Assembly: GCF_000716535.1 (NCBI RefSeq)
Contig: NZ_JNWV01000012.1
Span: 1 to 64,000, forward strand
Length of the DNA: 64,000 nucleotides
Reading direction: 5' to 3'
From: Streptomyces flaveolus
GTDB lineage: Bacteria > Actinomycetota > Actinomycetes > Streptomycetales > Streptomycetaceae
Under the pieces are notes generated by a model, which saw only the letters and a program-made list of their open reading frames with translations, made no database searches and was not told the DNA's origin. Shown here one piece after another: positions 10,354 to 18,064 of the stretch (the stretch's first letter is position 1; each line of letters opens with the position of its first letter). The position numbers and the translations under genes are program-made.

Positions 10354-11268
10354 ATGGCTCCACCACTTGGCAACGACGTACACACCATCCGGTCGGAACA
10401 CAGACACACCCGGCGCTCGGTGCTCGCGGGTCTCGCCGCGTTCGGCGCGCTGGGCGCGGCGGGCTGCACCCGGGTGGCGTCGGCGTCCGGGAAGAACGGC
10501 GGCGATCTGCTGGAGCGGCTGCGCGCGCAGGGTGTCGTACGGCTCGGGATCGCCGGGGAGATCCCCTTCGGGTACATCGACAAGGACGGCGAACTCACCG
10601 GAGAGGCACCGGAGCTGGCGAAGGCCGTCTTCAAGCGGCTCGGCGTGGACCGGGTGCAGCCGGTGCCGACGGAGTTCGGCTCGCTGATCCCCGGACTGAA
10701 GTCGCAGCAGTTCGACGTGGTGGCCGCGGGCATGTACGTCACCCCGGACCGCTGCGAGCAGGTGATCTTCGCGGACCCCGACTACCAGATGCCGGACGCC
10801 TTCATCGTCCGCAAGGGCAACCCGCTGGGCCTGCGCACCTACGCGGACGCGCTGCGCAGACACGCCAAGGTGGCCACCGGGACCGGGTACGCGCAGATCC
10901 AGCACGCCGTGGAGGCCGGCTACCGGGAGAACGACCTCGTCATCGTCCCCGACCAGGTCGCCGGGCTGAACGCGGTGGAGTCGGGGCGGGTCGACCTGTT
11001 CGCGGCCACGGCCGTCACCGCCCGGCTCGTCGCCCGGGGCTCCGCCAAGGCCGAGTCGACCGAGCCGTTCGTGGCGCTCGTCGACGGCAAACCGAAGGTG
11101 GACGGCGGCGCGTTCGCGTTCCGGCCGACGGAGACCCGGCTGCGCGACGCGTTCAACGCCGAGCTGCACAAGCTGCGCCGCAGCGGTGAGCTGTTCCGGA
11201 TCGTGCGGCCCTTCGGCTTCACCAAGGCCGAGATGACGACCCTGACCGCGAAGGAGTTGTGCGGCTGA
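10354..11268 (+). CDS. ABC importer substrate-binding lipoprotein (polar amino acid / ectoine type, EhuB-like)
   Basis: A 304-residue periplasmic-binding-protein-type solute receptor. The N-terminus has a twin-arginine-like TRRSVLAGL segment and a lipobox LGAAGC, so the mature protein is probably a lipoprotein on the outer face of the membrane. The body (GIAGEIPFGYID, GEAPELAKAVFKRLG, FDVVAAGMYVTPDR, IFADPDYQ) is that of the SBP_bac_3 family and closest in style to proteins annotated EhuB for ectoine/hydroxyectoine. ATG 10354 is chosen over an upstream TTG. It heads a tightly overlapping operon of two permeases and an ATPase. Substrate specificity is not proven. Confidence 0.85.
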   Translation: MAPPLGNDVHTIRSEHRHTRRSVLAGLAAFGALGAAGCTRVASASGKNGGDLLERLRAQGVVRLGIAGEIPFGYIDKDGELTGEAPELAKAVFKRLGVDRVQPVPTEFGSLIPGLKSQQFDVVAAGMYVTPDRCEQVIFADPDYQMPDAFIVRKGNPLGLRTYADALRRHAKVATGTGYAQIQHAVEAGYRENDLVIVPDQVAGLNAVESGRVDLFAATAVTARLVARGSAKAESTEPFVALVDGKPKVDGGAFAFRPTETRLRDAFNAELHKLRRSGELFRIVRPFGFTKAEMTTLTAKELCG

Positions 11269-11915
11269 TGACTGCGGGACTCTGGGAACTCGTCCTCCGA
11301 GGCATAGGCACCACGGTGCAGTTGCTGGTGTACAGCGCGCTGCTCGCCGCCGCGGTCTCGTTCGTCGCCGGTGCCGCGCGCACCCACCGGTCGCGGCTCG
11401 TCCGCTTCGTCGCGGCGTTCTACACCGAGGTGTTCCGCGGCACGTCGGCGCTGGTGATGATCTTCTGGGTGTTCTTCGTGCTGCCGGTCGCCTTCGGCTG
11501 GCAGCTCGTACCGATGTGGGCGGGCACGCTCGCGCTGGGCCTCACCTACGGCGCGTACGGCGCGGAGATCGTGCGCGGTGCCCTCGCCGCGGTGGACCCG
11601 GCGCAGCGGGAGGGCGGGATCGCGCTCGGCTTCTCGCCCTGGCAGCGGCTGCGGCTGATCCTGCTGCCGCAGGCGGTGCCGGAGATGATCCCGTCCTTCT
11701 CCAACCTGCTGGTCGAGTTGCTCAAGGGCACCGCGCTGGTGTCCATCACGGGCATGGGCGACCTGGCGTTCAGCGGCAACCTGGTCCGCCTCGCCCTCCA
11801 GCAGAGCGGCCAGATCTACGCGTACCTGCTGCTGATCTATTTCGTGATCGCCTTCCTGCTCACCCGTGGGATGCGCGGTCTCGAGCGCCGGCTGAAGGCG
11901 GAGGTGGCCCGATGA
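11268..11915 (+). CDS. ABC importer permease, EhuC-like
   Basis: A 215-residue HisM-type inner-membrane permease with about five hydrophobic segments. The ATPase-coupling loop is visible around the LTYGAYGAEIVRGALAAVDPAQREG segment, typical of polar amino-acid importers. ATG 11268 overlaps the previous gene's stop by one base (TGATG), and its own end overlaps the next permease start by four bases (ATGA), so the operon is translationally coupled. It should form a heterodimeric channel with the next gene. Confidence 0.87.
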   Translation: MTAGLWELVLRGIGTTVQLLVYSALLAAAVSFVAGAARTHRSRLVRFVAAFYTEVFRGTSALVMIFWVFFVLPVAFGWQLVPMWAGTLALGLTYGAYGAEIVRGALAAVDPAQREGGIALGFSPWQRLRLILLPQAVPEMIPSFSNLLVELLKGTALVSITGMGDLAFSGNLVRLALQQSGQIYAYLLLIYFVIAFLLTRGMRGLERRLKAEVAR

Positions 11916-12562
11916 CCTGGGACTGGACAGCGGTCACCGACTTCCTGCCGTACTTCTGGAAGGGTCTGGCCGTCACCCTGGAGGCGCTGGCCCTGGGGTC
12001 GCTGATCTCGTTCGCGCTGGGCCTGGTGTGGACGCTGCTGCTGCGGACGCCGACCCGGTGGGTGCGCTGGCCGGTGGGGGTCTTCACGGAGTTCGTACGG
12101 GACACCCCGCTGCTGGTGCAGCTCTTCTTCCTGTTCTACGTGCTGCCCGAGGCGGGTGTGACCCTGTCCCCGCTGACCACCGGTGTCCTCGGGCTCGGGC
12201 TGCACTACTCGACGTACACGATGCAGGTCTACCGGGCCGGCATCGAGGCGGTGCCGGCGGGCCAGTGGGAGGCCGCGACGGCGCTGAGCCTGCCGGTGCG
12301 GCGCACCTGGACGGCGGTGATCCTGCCGCAGGCCGTCCGCCGGGTGGTGCCGCCGCTCGGCAACTACGTCATCGCGATGCTGAAGGACACGCCGATGCTG
12401 ATGACCATCGGTGTGCTGGAGATGCTGGGCCGGGCGCGGCTCGTCTCCCAGCAGCACTTCCAGTTCACCGAGCCCCTGACGGTGATCGGGATCGCCTTCA
12501 TCGTCGTCTCCTACCTGGCCTCCCTTTGTCTGCGCACCCTGGAGCGACGCCTTGTCCGTTGA
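11912..12562 (+). CDS. ABC importer permease, EhuD-like
   Basis: A 216-residue permease paralogous to the preceding one. It carries the same type of coupling loop (YTMQVYRAGIEAVPAGQWEAA) and several membrane-spanning segments. ATG 11912 lies in an ATGA overlap with the upstream permease stop. The gene's 3' end overlaps the ATPase start by 11 bases. Two distinct permeases, one receptor and one ATPase are the standard parts of an amino-acid or ectoine-type importer. Confidence 0.87.
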   Translation: MTWDWTAVTDFLPYFWKGLAVTLEALALGSLISFALGLVWTLLLRTPTRWVRWPVGVFTEFVRDTPLLVQLFFLFYVLPEAGVTLSPLTTGVLGLGLHYSTYTMQVYRAGIEAVPAGQWEAATALSLPVRRTWTAVILPQAVRRVVPPLGNYVIAMLKDTPMLMTIGVLEMLGRARLVSQQHFQFTEPLTVIGIAFIVVSYLASLCLRTLERRLVR

Positions 12563-13334
12563 GACCCGCAAGCAGCCGGCCACGACCGGCACCCTGCCGA
12601 CCGAGCTGATCCGCCTGGAGGGCGTGACCAAGCGGTTCGGGGAGAACACCGTCCTCGACGGCCTCGACCTGTCCGTGGACGCGGGCCGGCACGTCACCCT
12701 GATCGGCCCGTCCGGCTCGGGCAAGACCACGATCCTCAGACTGCTGATGACCCTCGCCAAGCCGGACGCGGGCACGATCACCGTGGACGGGCAGCGGCTG
12801 TTCCCGGCGCCGGAGAAGCAGGTCCGGGAGGTCCGCAAGAAGATCGGGATGGTGTTCCAGCAGTTCAACCTGTTCCCGAACATGTCGGTGCTGCGGAACC
12901 TCACCGAGGCGCCGGTCCGGGTGCTCGGGCTGTCCAAGGACGAGGCCGAGGCGCGGGCCCGGGAGCTGCTGGACCTGGTGGGCCTGGCCGACAAGTGCGA
13001 CGCGAAGCCGACCCGGCTCTCCGGCGGGCAGCAGCAGCGGGTGGCGATCGCCCGTGCGCTGGCGATGCGGCCCCAGGTGCTGCTGCTGGACGAGGTGACC
13101 TCCGCGCTCGACCCGGAGCTGGTCGCGGGCGTGCTCGACCTGCTCCGGGACATCGCGCGCAGCACGGACATCACGATGCTGTGCGTGACCCACGAGATGG
13201 GTTTCGCCCGGGACATCTCCGACCAGGTCCTGATGTTCGACGCGGGCCGGGTCATCGAGGCGGGGCCGCCGGAGAAGATCTTCGGCGACCCGGAGCGGGA
13301 GCGCACCCGGGAATTCATCAGCGCGGTGCTGTGA
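12552..13334 (+). CDS. ABC importer ATPase, EhuA-like
   Basis: A 260-residue ABC ATPase of the GlnQ/HisP class. Walker A is GPSGSGKTT at residues 52-60; the Q-loop (MVFQQFNLFPNM), signature LSGGQQQR, Walker B LLLDEVTSALD and switch His in VTHEMGFA follow in order. The start appears to be TTG 12552, overlapping the previous stop, with GGAGCG at 12541 as its ribosome site. It powers the two adjacent permeases. No later gene in the same unit is visible; 208 bases separate it from the IclR regulator. Confidence 0.87.
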   Translation: MSVETRKQPATTGTLPTELIRLEGVTKRFGENTVLDGLDLSVDAGRHVTLIGPSGSGKTTILRLLMTLAKPDAGTITVDGQRLFPAPEKQVREVRKKIGMVFQQFNLFPNMSVLRNLTEAPVRVLGLSKDEAEARARELLDLVGLADKCDAKPTRLSGGQQQRVAIARALAMRPQVLLLDEVTSALDPELVAGVLDLLRDIARSTDITMLCVTHEMGFARDISDQVLMFDAGRVIEAGPPEKIFGDPERERTREFISAVL

Positions 13335-13542
13335 AGCGCGGCCCCGTGCGTGCCGGGTCCGGAGCGGAAGAGCCGAGGTCCGTCCCCTGGGGCATGACTG
13401 TGGCATATGCCAGCGGGTTTCCGCCCCGGTTGGCGGCACGGACGCGCGGGGCGCAATCTCGCAACCCCCTCTCCGCAGGGCCTCTTTGACGGCTATCGTG
13501 GAGACGATCCGCCGACCCGGGTCGTGGCCGAGGGGGACCGAC

Positions 13543-14295
13543 ATGAGGATCGAGCCGACCGCCCCGTATCACTCCGCCCAGGACGCCCTGCGCGTGCTGG
13601 AGACCGTGGCCCGGCACCCCGCCGGTGCCAGCGACACCGAGCTGGCCCGCCGCACCGGCCTCGGCGCCGAGCGGCTCATTGCACTGCTGCGCATGCTGCG
13701 CCGCGAGGGCTACGTCGAGCAGATCGGCGACGGGGCGTACGTCACCGGCGACACCCTGCGCCGGATCACCTCGGCGCACGACCGGGAGCGGGCCCTGCGC
13801 GAGAAGCTCCAGCTCACCCTGGACCGGCTGCGCGACTCGGTCGGCGCGGCCGTCTACCTCAGCCGGTACCTCGACGGCGAGGTCCGGGTCACCCAGTACG
13901 CCGCCGGCCCGGCCGCCCCGGCGGTCAACGAGTGGGTGGACTTCCGCTACTCCGCCCACGCCACCGCCGTCGGCAAGAGCCTGCTGACCCAGCTCGACCA
14001 CAACGCCCGCCGGGACCATCTCTCCCGGCACAAGATGGCCCGCCTCACCTCACGCACCATCACCAGCGACAAGCTGCTGCTGTCCCGGCTGGAGTCGCAG
14101 CCGCCGACGGTGCCGGTGCTCGATCTCCAGGAGTACGCGGTCGGCACGGTCTGCGCGGCCGTACCGCTCACCGCGGGCTCCACGGTCGGCTGCCTGGCCG
14201 TCTCGCTCCCGCTGGAGCACGCGCACCGGCTGAAGCGGGCGGCGGAGACGCTGAACCGGAACGCGGCTCCGGTGGTCCTGTCGCTGACGATCTGA
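13543..14295 (+). CDS. IclR family transcriptional regulator
   Basis: A 250-residue regulator with an N-terminal winged helix (QDALRVLETVARHPAGASDTE, then LARRTGLGAERLIALLRML) and a C-terminal IclR effector-binding domain (SAHATAVGKSLLTQLD, EYAVGTVCAAVPL, AVSLPLEHAHR). ATG 13543 follows an AGGGGGAC site; the frame is open 57 bases upstream. IclR proteins commonly control neighbouring catabolic operons in response to a small carboxylate, so it is a plausible regulator of the adjacent importer and racemase/amidase genes, but no operator is demonstrated. Confidence 0.85.
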   Translation: MRIEPTAPYHSAQDALRVLETVARHPAGASDTELARRTGLGAERLIALLRMLRREGYVEQIGDGAYVTGDTLRRITSAHDRERALREKLQLTLDRLRDSVGAAVYLSRYLDGEVRVTQYAAGPAAPAVNEWVDFRYSAHATAVGKSLLTQLDHNARRDHLSRHKMARLTSRTITSDKLLLSRLESQPPTVPVLDLQEYAVGTVCAAVPLTAGSTVGCLAVSLPLEHAHRLKRAAETLNRNAAPVVLSLTI

Positions 14296-14391
14296 GGGGC
14301 CCGCGGGTGGTCACCAGCACCCCTGAGGACCAGGTAGTATTTTCTTTGTCGCCAGCCGCGGGAGGAAAAACCCGAGGCAGGCGGGGGTCAT

Positions 14392-14465
14392 GCGCCGCTA
14401 GCTCAGTTGGTTAGAGCAGCTGACTCTTAATCAGCGGGTCCGGGGTTCGAGTCCCTGGCGGCGCA
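14392..14465 (+). tRNA. tRNA-Lys(CUU), copy 1
   Basis: A complete 74-base cloverleaf. The acceptor stem GCGCCGC pairs with GCGGCGC, the T-arm GGTTCGAGTCC is standard, and the anticodon loop ACTCTTAAT carries CTT. The 3' CCA is not encoded. It is identical in sequence to the tRNA at 20746-20819. Confidence 0.97.
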
Positions 14466-14472
14466 CGATGAC

Positions 14473-14517
14473 GATGGCGAGCCACGTCCGCGGAAAGCGC
14501 GGACATGGCTCGCCATC
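14473..14517 (+). terminator. Hairpin terminator after tRNA-Lys copy 1
   Basis: An 11-base outer stem (GATGGCGAGCC with GGCTCGCCATC) encloses a second stem (GTCCGCG with CGCGGAC) closed by a GAAA-type loop. It begins eight bases after the tRNA and is followed by a short T-rich stretch, so it probably ends the tRNA transcript. It may also act on the convergent acyl-CoA synthetase gene. Confidence 0.75.
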
Positions 14518-14521
14518 TCTG

Positions 14522-16186
14522 TTATTGCGCGGCTTCGCCGCGCGCGGTGGGGGCTTCGCCACCCACACCCCCTGAAGCCGGGCCCTTCGCGGAAGCGAGG
14601 GACCCCTCGACGTCTTCCCCGGTCAGCCGGCGGTAGGACTCCTCGCCCGGCGGGCGCCACCACACCGGGTCGGGGCACACGCAGCCCTCCCGGCGCAGCC
14701 GAGCCCGCTCGATCTTGTTCGTCGCCGTCACCGGCATCCGCTCCACCACCCGCACGAACCGGGGCGCCATCTTCGTGCCGAGGTCCGGCTGGGCCCGCAG
14801 GAACGCGGCGAACCCCGCCGGGTCGAAGGTCCCGGCGATGGTCGCCATCACCTGGTCCCCGGTGACCGGGTCCGGGACGCCGTACACGGCGACGGCCTCC
14901 GCGCCCGGATAGCGGGCGACGATGTTCTCGATCATCGCGGCGGCCAGGTTCTCCCCGTCGACGCGGATCCGGTCGTCGGCGCGTCCGGCGAAGTACAGGT
15001 GGCCGGCGGCGTCCCGGTAGAAGAGGTCGCCCGTCCAGTACGCCCCTTCCCGGCGCCGCTCGGCCTCGGCGGCCGGGTTGCGCCAGTACCCCTCGAAGGG
15101 GTTCGGGCCCCGGTTGACCAGCTCACCGATCGCCTCCTCCCCGTTCAGCAGCCGCCCGGCACCGTCGAAGACGGCGGGCGGGCACTCCCGCCCGGTGGCC
15201 GGATCCAGCACCACCAGTCCGGGCCCGGCCGGGCCCACCGCACCCGCCGGGGTGCCCGGCGCCCACCGGATCGCCGCCCCGCCCTCCGAGGATCCGTACC
15301 CCTCCACCAGCCGCACCCCGAAGCGCCGCTCGAAGGCCGCCGCGTCCACCGCGCCCGCCTCCGTGCCGAAACCGAGCCGCAGCCGGTGGTCGCGGTCGTC
15401 GGGGGACGGCTCGGTGGCGAGGAGGTACTGGACGGCCCGGCCGACGTAGGTGAAGTAGGTCGCGCGGTAGCGGCGCACGTCGGGCAGGAAGCCCGAGGCC
15501 GAGAAGCGGCGGCGCAGCGCCACCCCCGCGCCGGCGGCCAGCGCGGGCGCCCAGTCCGCGATCACCGCGTTGCCGTGGAACATCGGCATGCACAGGTAGT
15601 GCACGTCGTCCGCGCGGACGGCGAACTGACGGACCAGGGCCTGCCCGGCCGCCGCCAGCCGCCCCTGGGAGCAGAGCGCGGCCTTGGGGGCACCGGTGGA
15701 GCCGGAGGTGAAGTACAGCAGCAGCCGGTCGGCGGGGGCCGCCCGGGACGGGTCGGGCACGGCACCGGCGTAGGGCGCGAGGAGGGCGGCGTACTCCGGG
15801 GTGTCCGTGACGAGCAGCCGCACGCCGGGCAGGTCGAGCCCGGCGAGCAGCGGCAGGTGGACCCGCTCGGTGACCAGCAGCGCGCACTCGGTGTGCCGGA
15901 TGTCCCGGGCCAGCTCGGGTCCGCGCCGGGTGGGGTTGATCCCGGCGACGGCCGCCCCGGCGAGGGCGGCGGCGCCGAGCCAGAGCGGGAACTCCTCGGT
16001 GTTGTCGAGCAGCACCCCGAGGTGCGGTACGGCGCCGGGCGGGAGCAGGTCGGCCAGCAGCGCGGCCCGGGCGGCGGCACCGGCGGCCACCTCGTGGTGG
16101 GTCAGCGTCCGCTCCTCGCACCACAACCCCGGCCGGTGATCGCCCCAGCGCGCCGCGACCAGCGCGGCGACCGTCGTGGACTCCAT
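14522..16186 (-). CDS. Acyl-CoA synthetase, AMP-forming (FadD17-like)
   Basis: A 554-residue adenylate-forming enzyme (ANL superfamily) that would activate a carboxylic acid to its acyl-CoA. The P-loop YFTSGSTGAPK, the GYGSSEGG motif, the YWTGDL motif (A8) and a C-terminal TNKIERARL Lys motif are all present. The sequence style is closest to FadD17 of actinobacteria. The last ~25 residues (SLASAKGPASGGVGGEAPT and following) are low-complexity and look like read-through into a small palindromic repeat rather than conserved protein. No acyl-CoA dehydrogenase or thiolase is adjacent. Confidence 0.85.
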   Translation of the reverse strand: MESTTVAALVAARWGDHRPGLWCEERTLTHHEVAAGAAARAALLADLLPPGAVPHLGVLLDNTEEFPLWLGAAALAGAAVAGINPTRRGPELARDIRHTECALLVTERVHLPLLAGLDLPGVRLLVTDTPEYAALLAPYAGAVPDPSRAAPADRLLLYFTSGSTGAPKAALCSQGRLAAAGQALVRQFAVRADDVHYLCMPMFHGNAVIADWAPALAAGAGVALRRRFSASGFLPDVRRYRATYFTYVGRAVQYLLATEPSPDDRDHRLRLGFGTEAGAVDAAAFERRFGVRLVEGYGSSEGGAAIRWAPGTPAGAVGPAGPGLVVLDPATGRECPPAVFDGAGRLLNGEEAIGELVNRGPNPFEGYWRNPAAEAERRREGAYWTGDLFYRDAAGHLYFAGRADDRIRVDGENLAAAMIENIVARYPGAEAVAVYGVPDPVTGDQVMATIAGTFDPAGFAAFLRAQPDLGTKMAPRFVRVVERMPVTATNKIERARLRREGCVCPDPVWWRPPGEESYRRLTGEDVEGSLASAKGPASGGVGGEAPTARGEAAQ

Positions 16187-16226
16187 GGCCGGGCACGGTA
16201 ACTGACACAGCGTCAGAAGTGGAGGG

Positions 16227-16691
16227 CTACGGCAGCAGGCCGTCCGACTCGGCGAAGATCAGGTGGGCGAGGACCATGAAGCCGACGCAGAAGGAGCCGG
16301 CGACGCCGAGGAGGACCAGCCCGACGCCGGTGCCGACGGCGAGCCTGCCGGGCCTCGGCGGCAGCGCGGTGGCCCGCTGGGGAAGCTCCGGGAGATAGCG
16401 CACGGTCACGAAGTCGCCCTCCAGGACGGTCGCGGGGCCGCCCTCCTCCTCGAAGCGGAAGGTGCGGCCCTCGCGGGTGGTGAACTCGTAGACGTGGTGC
16501 ACGGTCGTGCTCACGGAGGTGTCCCCGCCGCCCCCGCTGGTCGTCGTGAACATCCGCAGGCAGCGCGCCTCGGCGGTCAGCCCGTGCGTCCAGGTCCTGC
16601 GGAGCCGCCGGGCGCGGCGGACGAGCAGGTACGCGGCGTAGGCGAACCCCGCGATCATGAGGCCGGGCACGGCGTAGAAGAAGAGCTCCAT
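16227..16691 (-). CDS. DUF3592 membrane protein
   Basis: A 154-residue protein with a membrane segment at residues ~4-24, a DUF3592-like beta-rich middle part (the HVYEFTTREGRTFRFEEEGG segment and VRYLPELPQRA) and a second membrane segment near the C-terminus (VGTGVGLVLLGVAGSFCVGF). The domain is common in Streptomyces envelopes and has no defined activity. A GGGGGATCTC ribosome site precedes ATG 16691. It is a paralogue of the next gene upstream. Confidence 0.75.
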   Translation of the reverse strand: MELFFYAVPGLMIAGFAYAAYLLVRRARRLRRTWTHGLTAEARCLRMFTTTSGGGGDTSVSTTVHHVYEFTTREGRTFRFEEEGGPATVLEGDFVTVRYLPELPQRATALPPRPGRLAVGTGVGLVLLGVAGSFCVGFMVLAHLIFAESDGLLP

Positions 16692-16787
16692 GAGATCCCC
16701 CGAGGTCAGGTACGCCGTCCCCGCTCGGCCGGCGTGCGAGGAACGTACCCGGCACGCGGGGCGGACCGCCTCAAGGGAAGCTCAGTA

Positions 16788-17219
16788 TCAGAACTGGGAC
16801 AATGCGATCCACTCGCGCACGACGAAGACCGCGCAGCCCGCGAGCACCGCCACCCAGACGACGGCGACCGTCAGGTTCCTGCCGGGCCGCGGCTCGGCGA
16901 CGGTGGCCTTTTCGGGCCGCCCCGGGGCGTAGTGGACGAGGACCTGGTCGCCCACGCCGCGGCCGGCCGGGCCGCCGCTCTCCTTGAAGCGGACGGCACG
17001 GCCGTCCTGGGTGGTGAAGTCGTACTCGTGCCACTGCACCCGCCGGGCGGCGTTGTCGACGACCTGGGCGATCGCCCAGGCGCGCACCACCCGGGCCGGT
17101 GCGGTGAACCCGCTCTGCCAGGCCGCGAGCCGCTGCCGTGTGCGGAGCACTATCGCCACGGCGCCCCAGGCGAGGACGGCGAGGAGCCCCGCCATGCTGA
17201 TGTGGAACAAGGCGTCCAT
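16788..17219 (-). CDS. DUF3592 membrane protein (paralogue)
   Basis: A 143-residue protein with the same layout as its neighbour: N-terminal membrane segment, a beta-rich middle (WHEYDFTTQDGRAVRFKESGG, VLVHYAPGRPEKA) and a C-terminal membrane segment. ATG 17219 is chosen because a GGGGGTGA stretch lies just upstream; GTG 17231 is an alternative. The pair probably arose by tandem duplication and then diverged. Function unknown. Confidence 0.75.
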   Translation of the reverse strand: MDALFHISMAGLLAVLAWGAVAIVLRTRQRLAAWQSGFTAPARVVRAWAIAQVVDNAARRVQWHEYDFTTQDGRAVRFKESGGPAGRGVGDQVLVHYAPGRPEKATVAEPRPGRNLTVAVVWVAVLAGCAVFVVREWIALSQF

Positions 17220-17256
17220 GGCGCCTGTCACCCCCGTGTGCGGTTCCCGGACTCAC

Positions 17257-17289
17257 GTGCGCCGGTGCCGGAGCACCGGCCCGGCGCAC
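17257..17289 (-). terminator. Probable hairpin terminator downstream of the LPMO gene
   Basis: An imperfect inverted repeat: GTGCGCC-GGTGC pairs with GCACC-GG(CCC)GGCGCAC with a three-base bulge. It lies 23 bases beyond the LPMO stop and before the DUF3592 start, where a terminator is expected. No U-tract follows, which is usual in Streptomyces. Confidence 0.5.
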
Positions 17290-17311
17290 GCGGACCTTAC
17301 CCGAAGGGTGA

Positions 17312-17917
17312 TCAGAAGGTGACGTCGGAGCAGGCGTAGAACGCGTTGCCCGTGTCGGCGATCGTCCACACCGCGAGGATGACGTGGTGTCCGCTCAGAC
17401 CGCTCGGCAGGGTGCCGCTGTGGCTGAGGGTGGCCGGCGGGCGCTGGCCGTTGTAGGGCACCGTCAGGAACGGGGTGAGGTTGAGGTCCGAGCGGGAGAG
17501 GTTGTGGTTCTGGTTCCAGCCCGGCTTGGTGACGTAGTACTTGAAGTCCGTCGTGGCGTGCATGGCGGTGAACTGCCAGCGGAACGTGTACGACTGTCCG
17601 CCCGTCACCCTGGTCGTGGGCCAGGCGGCTCCGGACGGCGTCTTGGGTGCGCTGAGCTGGGCGAACTGGCTCAGGCCTCCGTTGCAGAGCTGACCGTCGG
17701 CGGGCCCGCCGGCCGGGAAGCCCTTGGGGCCCTCGACGCTCTGCGGCTCCCACTGGATCGGGCCGCAGTTCGCCACGGTGCCGTTCTGGCAGAGCTTCTG
17801 CCTGCTGATGGGGAGGTCGGTGTAGCCGTGCCCGCTGGCGCCGCCGGTGGAGAGCGCGAACGCTCCGGCGGTCACCGCGCCCAGCACGACCGCGGACAAC
17901 TTGGTCTTGGTGCGCAT
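17312..17917 (-). CDS. Lytic polysaccharide monooxygenase, AA10 family (chitin-type)
   Basis: A 201-residue secreted copper enzyme that cleaves crystalline polysaccharide oxidatively. A Sec signal of ~29 residues (MRTKTKLSAVVLGAVTAGAF and following) ends before HGYTDLP, so His30 becomes the N-terminal ligand of the histidine brace. The second brace His is His120 in FTAMHATTD. The family segments CGPIQWEPQS and YYVTKPGWN are present. There is no separate carbohydrate-binding module, like small chitin-binding proteins of the CHB type. A GGAGCGGC site precedes ATG 17917. A DasR-type operator lies about 45 bases upstream, supporting control by N-acetylglucosamine. Confidence 0.9.
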   Translation of the reverse strand: MRTKTKLSAVVLGAVTAGAFALSTGGASGHGYTDLPISRQKLCQNGTVANCGPIQWEPQSVEGPKGFPAGGPADGQLCNGGLSQFAQLSAPKTPSGAAWPTTRVTGGQSYTFRWQFTAMHATTDFKYYVTKPGWNQNHNLSRSDLNLTPFLTVPYNGQRPPATLSHSGTLPSGLSGHHVILAVWTIADTGNAFYACSDVTF

Positions 17918-17961
17918 GCTGCCGCTCCTGAGAACGTGGGGAGTTCGGTGAGCCGTGCAGA

Positions 17962-17977
17962 TTAGGTCTAGACCAAG
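17962..17977 (-). promoter_or_regulatory. DasR-responsive element (dre) candidate upstream of the LPMO
   Basis: The 16 bases read on the minus strand as CTTGGTCTAGACCTAA and match the known dre consensus A(C/G)TGGTCTAGACCA(C/G)T closely, with the full GGTCTAGACC core at 17965-17974. DasR is the GntR-type repressor of chitin and N-acetylglucosamine genes. The site sits in the upstream region of an AA10 gene, where such operators are known. Confidence 0.75.
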
Positions 17978-18064
17978 TCTCAGATTATTGCCGCCAGTTG
18001 AACATGTCCATACCAATCGCGGACCGGCCGCGCGCCCGCTCCGCCCCGGTTCGCCGCGCCCGCT

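Noticed and set aside
9812..13334. A complete ectoine uptake and degradation cluster
   Set aside because: Only the importer fits. No ectoine hydrolase, deacetylase or the associated transaminase and dehydrogenase genes are present, so the Ehu names are used only as likeness.
14522..14600. CGCGGCTTCGCCGCG and GGGGGCTTCGCCACCC hairpins at the end of the acyl-CoA synthetase gene as regulatory elements
   Set aside because: They lie inside the 3' coding end and resemble common Streptomyces GCTTCGCC palindromes; nothing indicates a specific function beyond possible termination.
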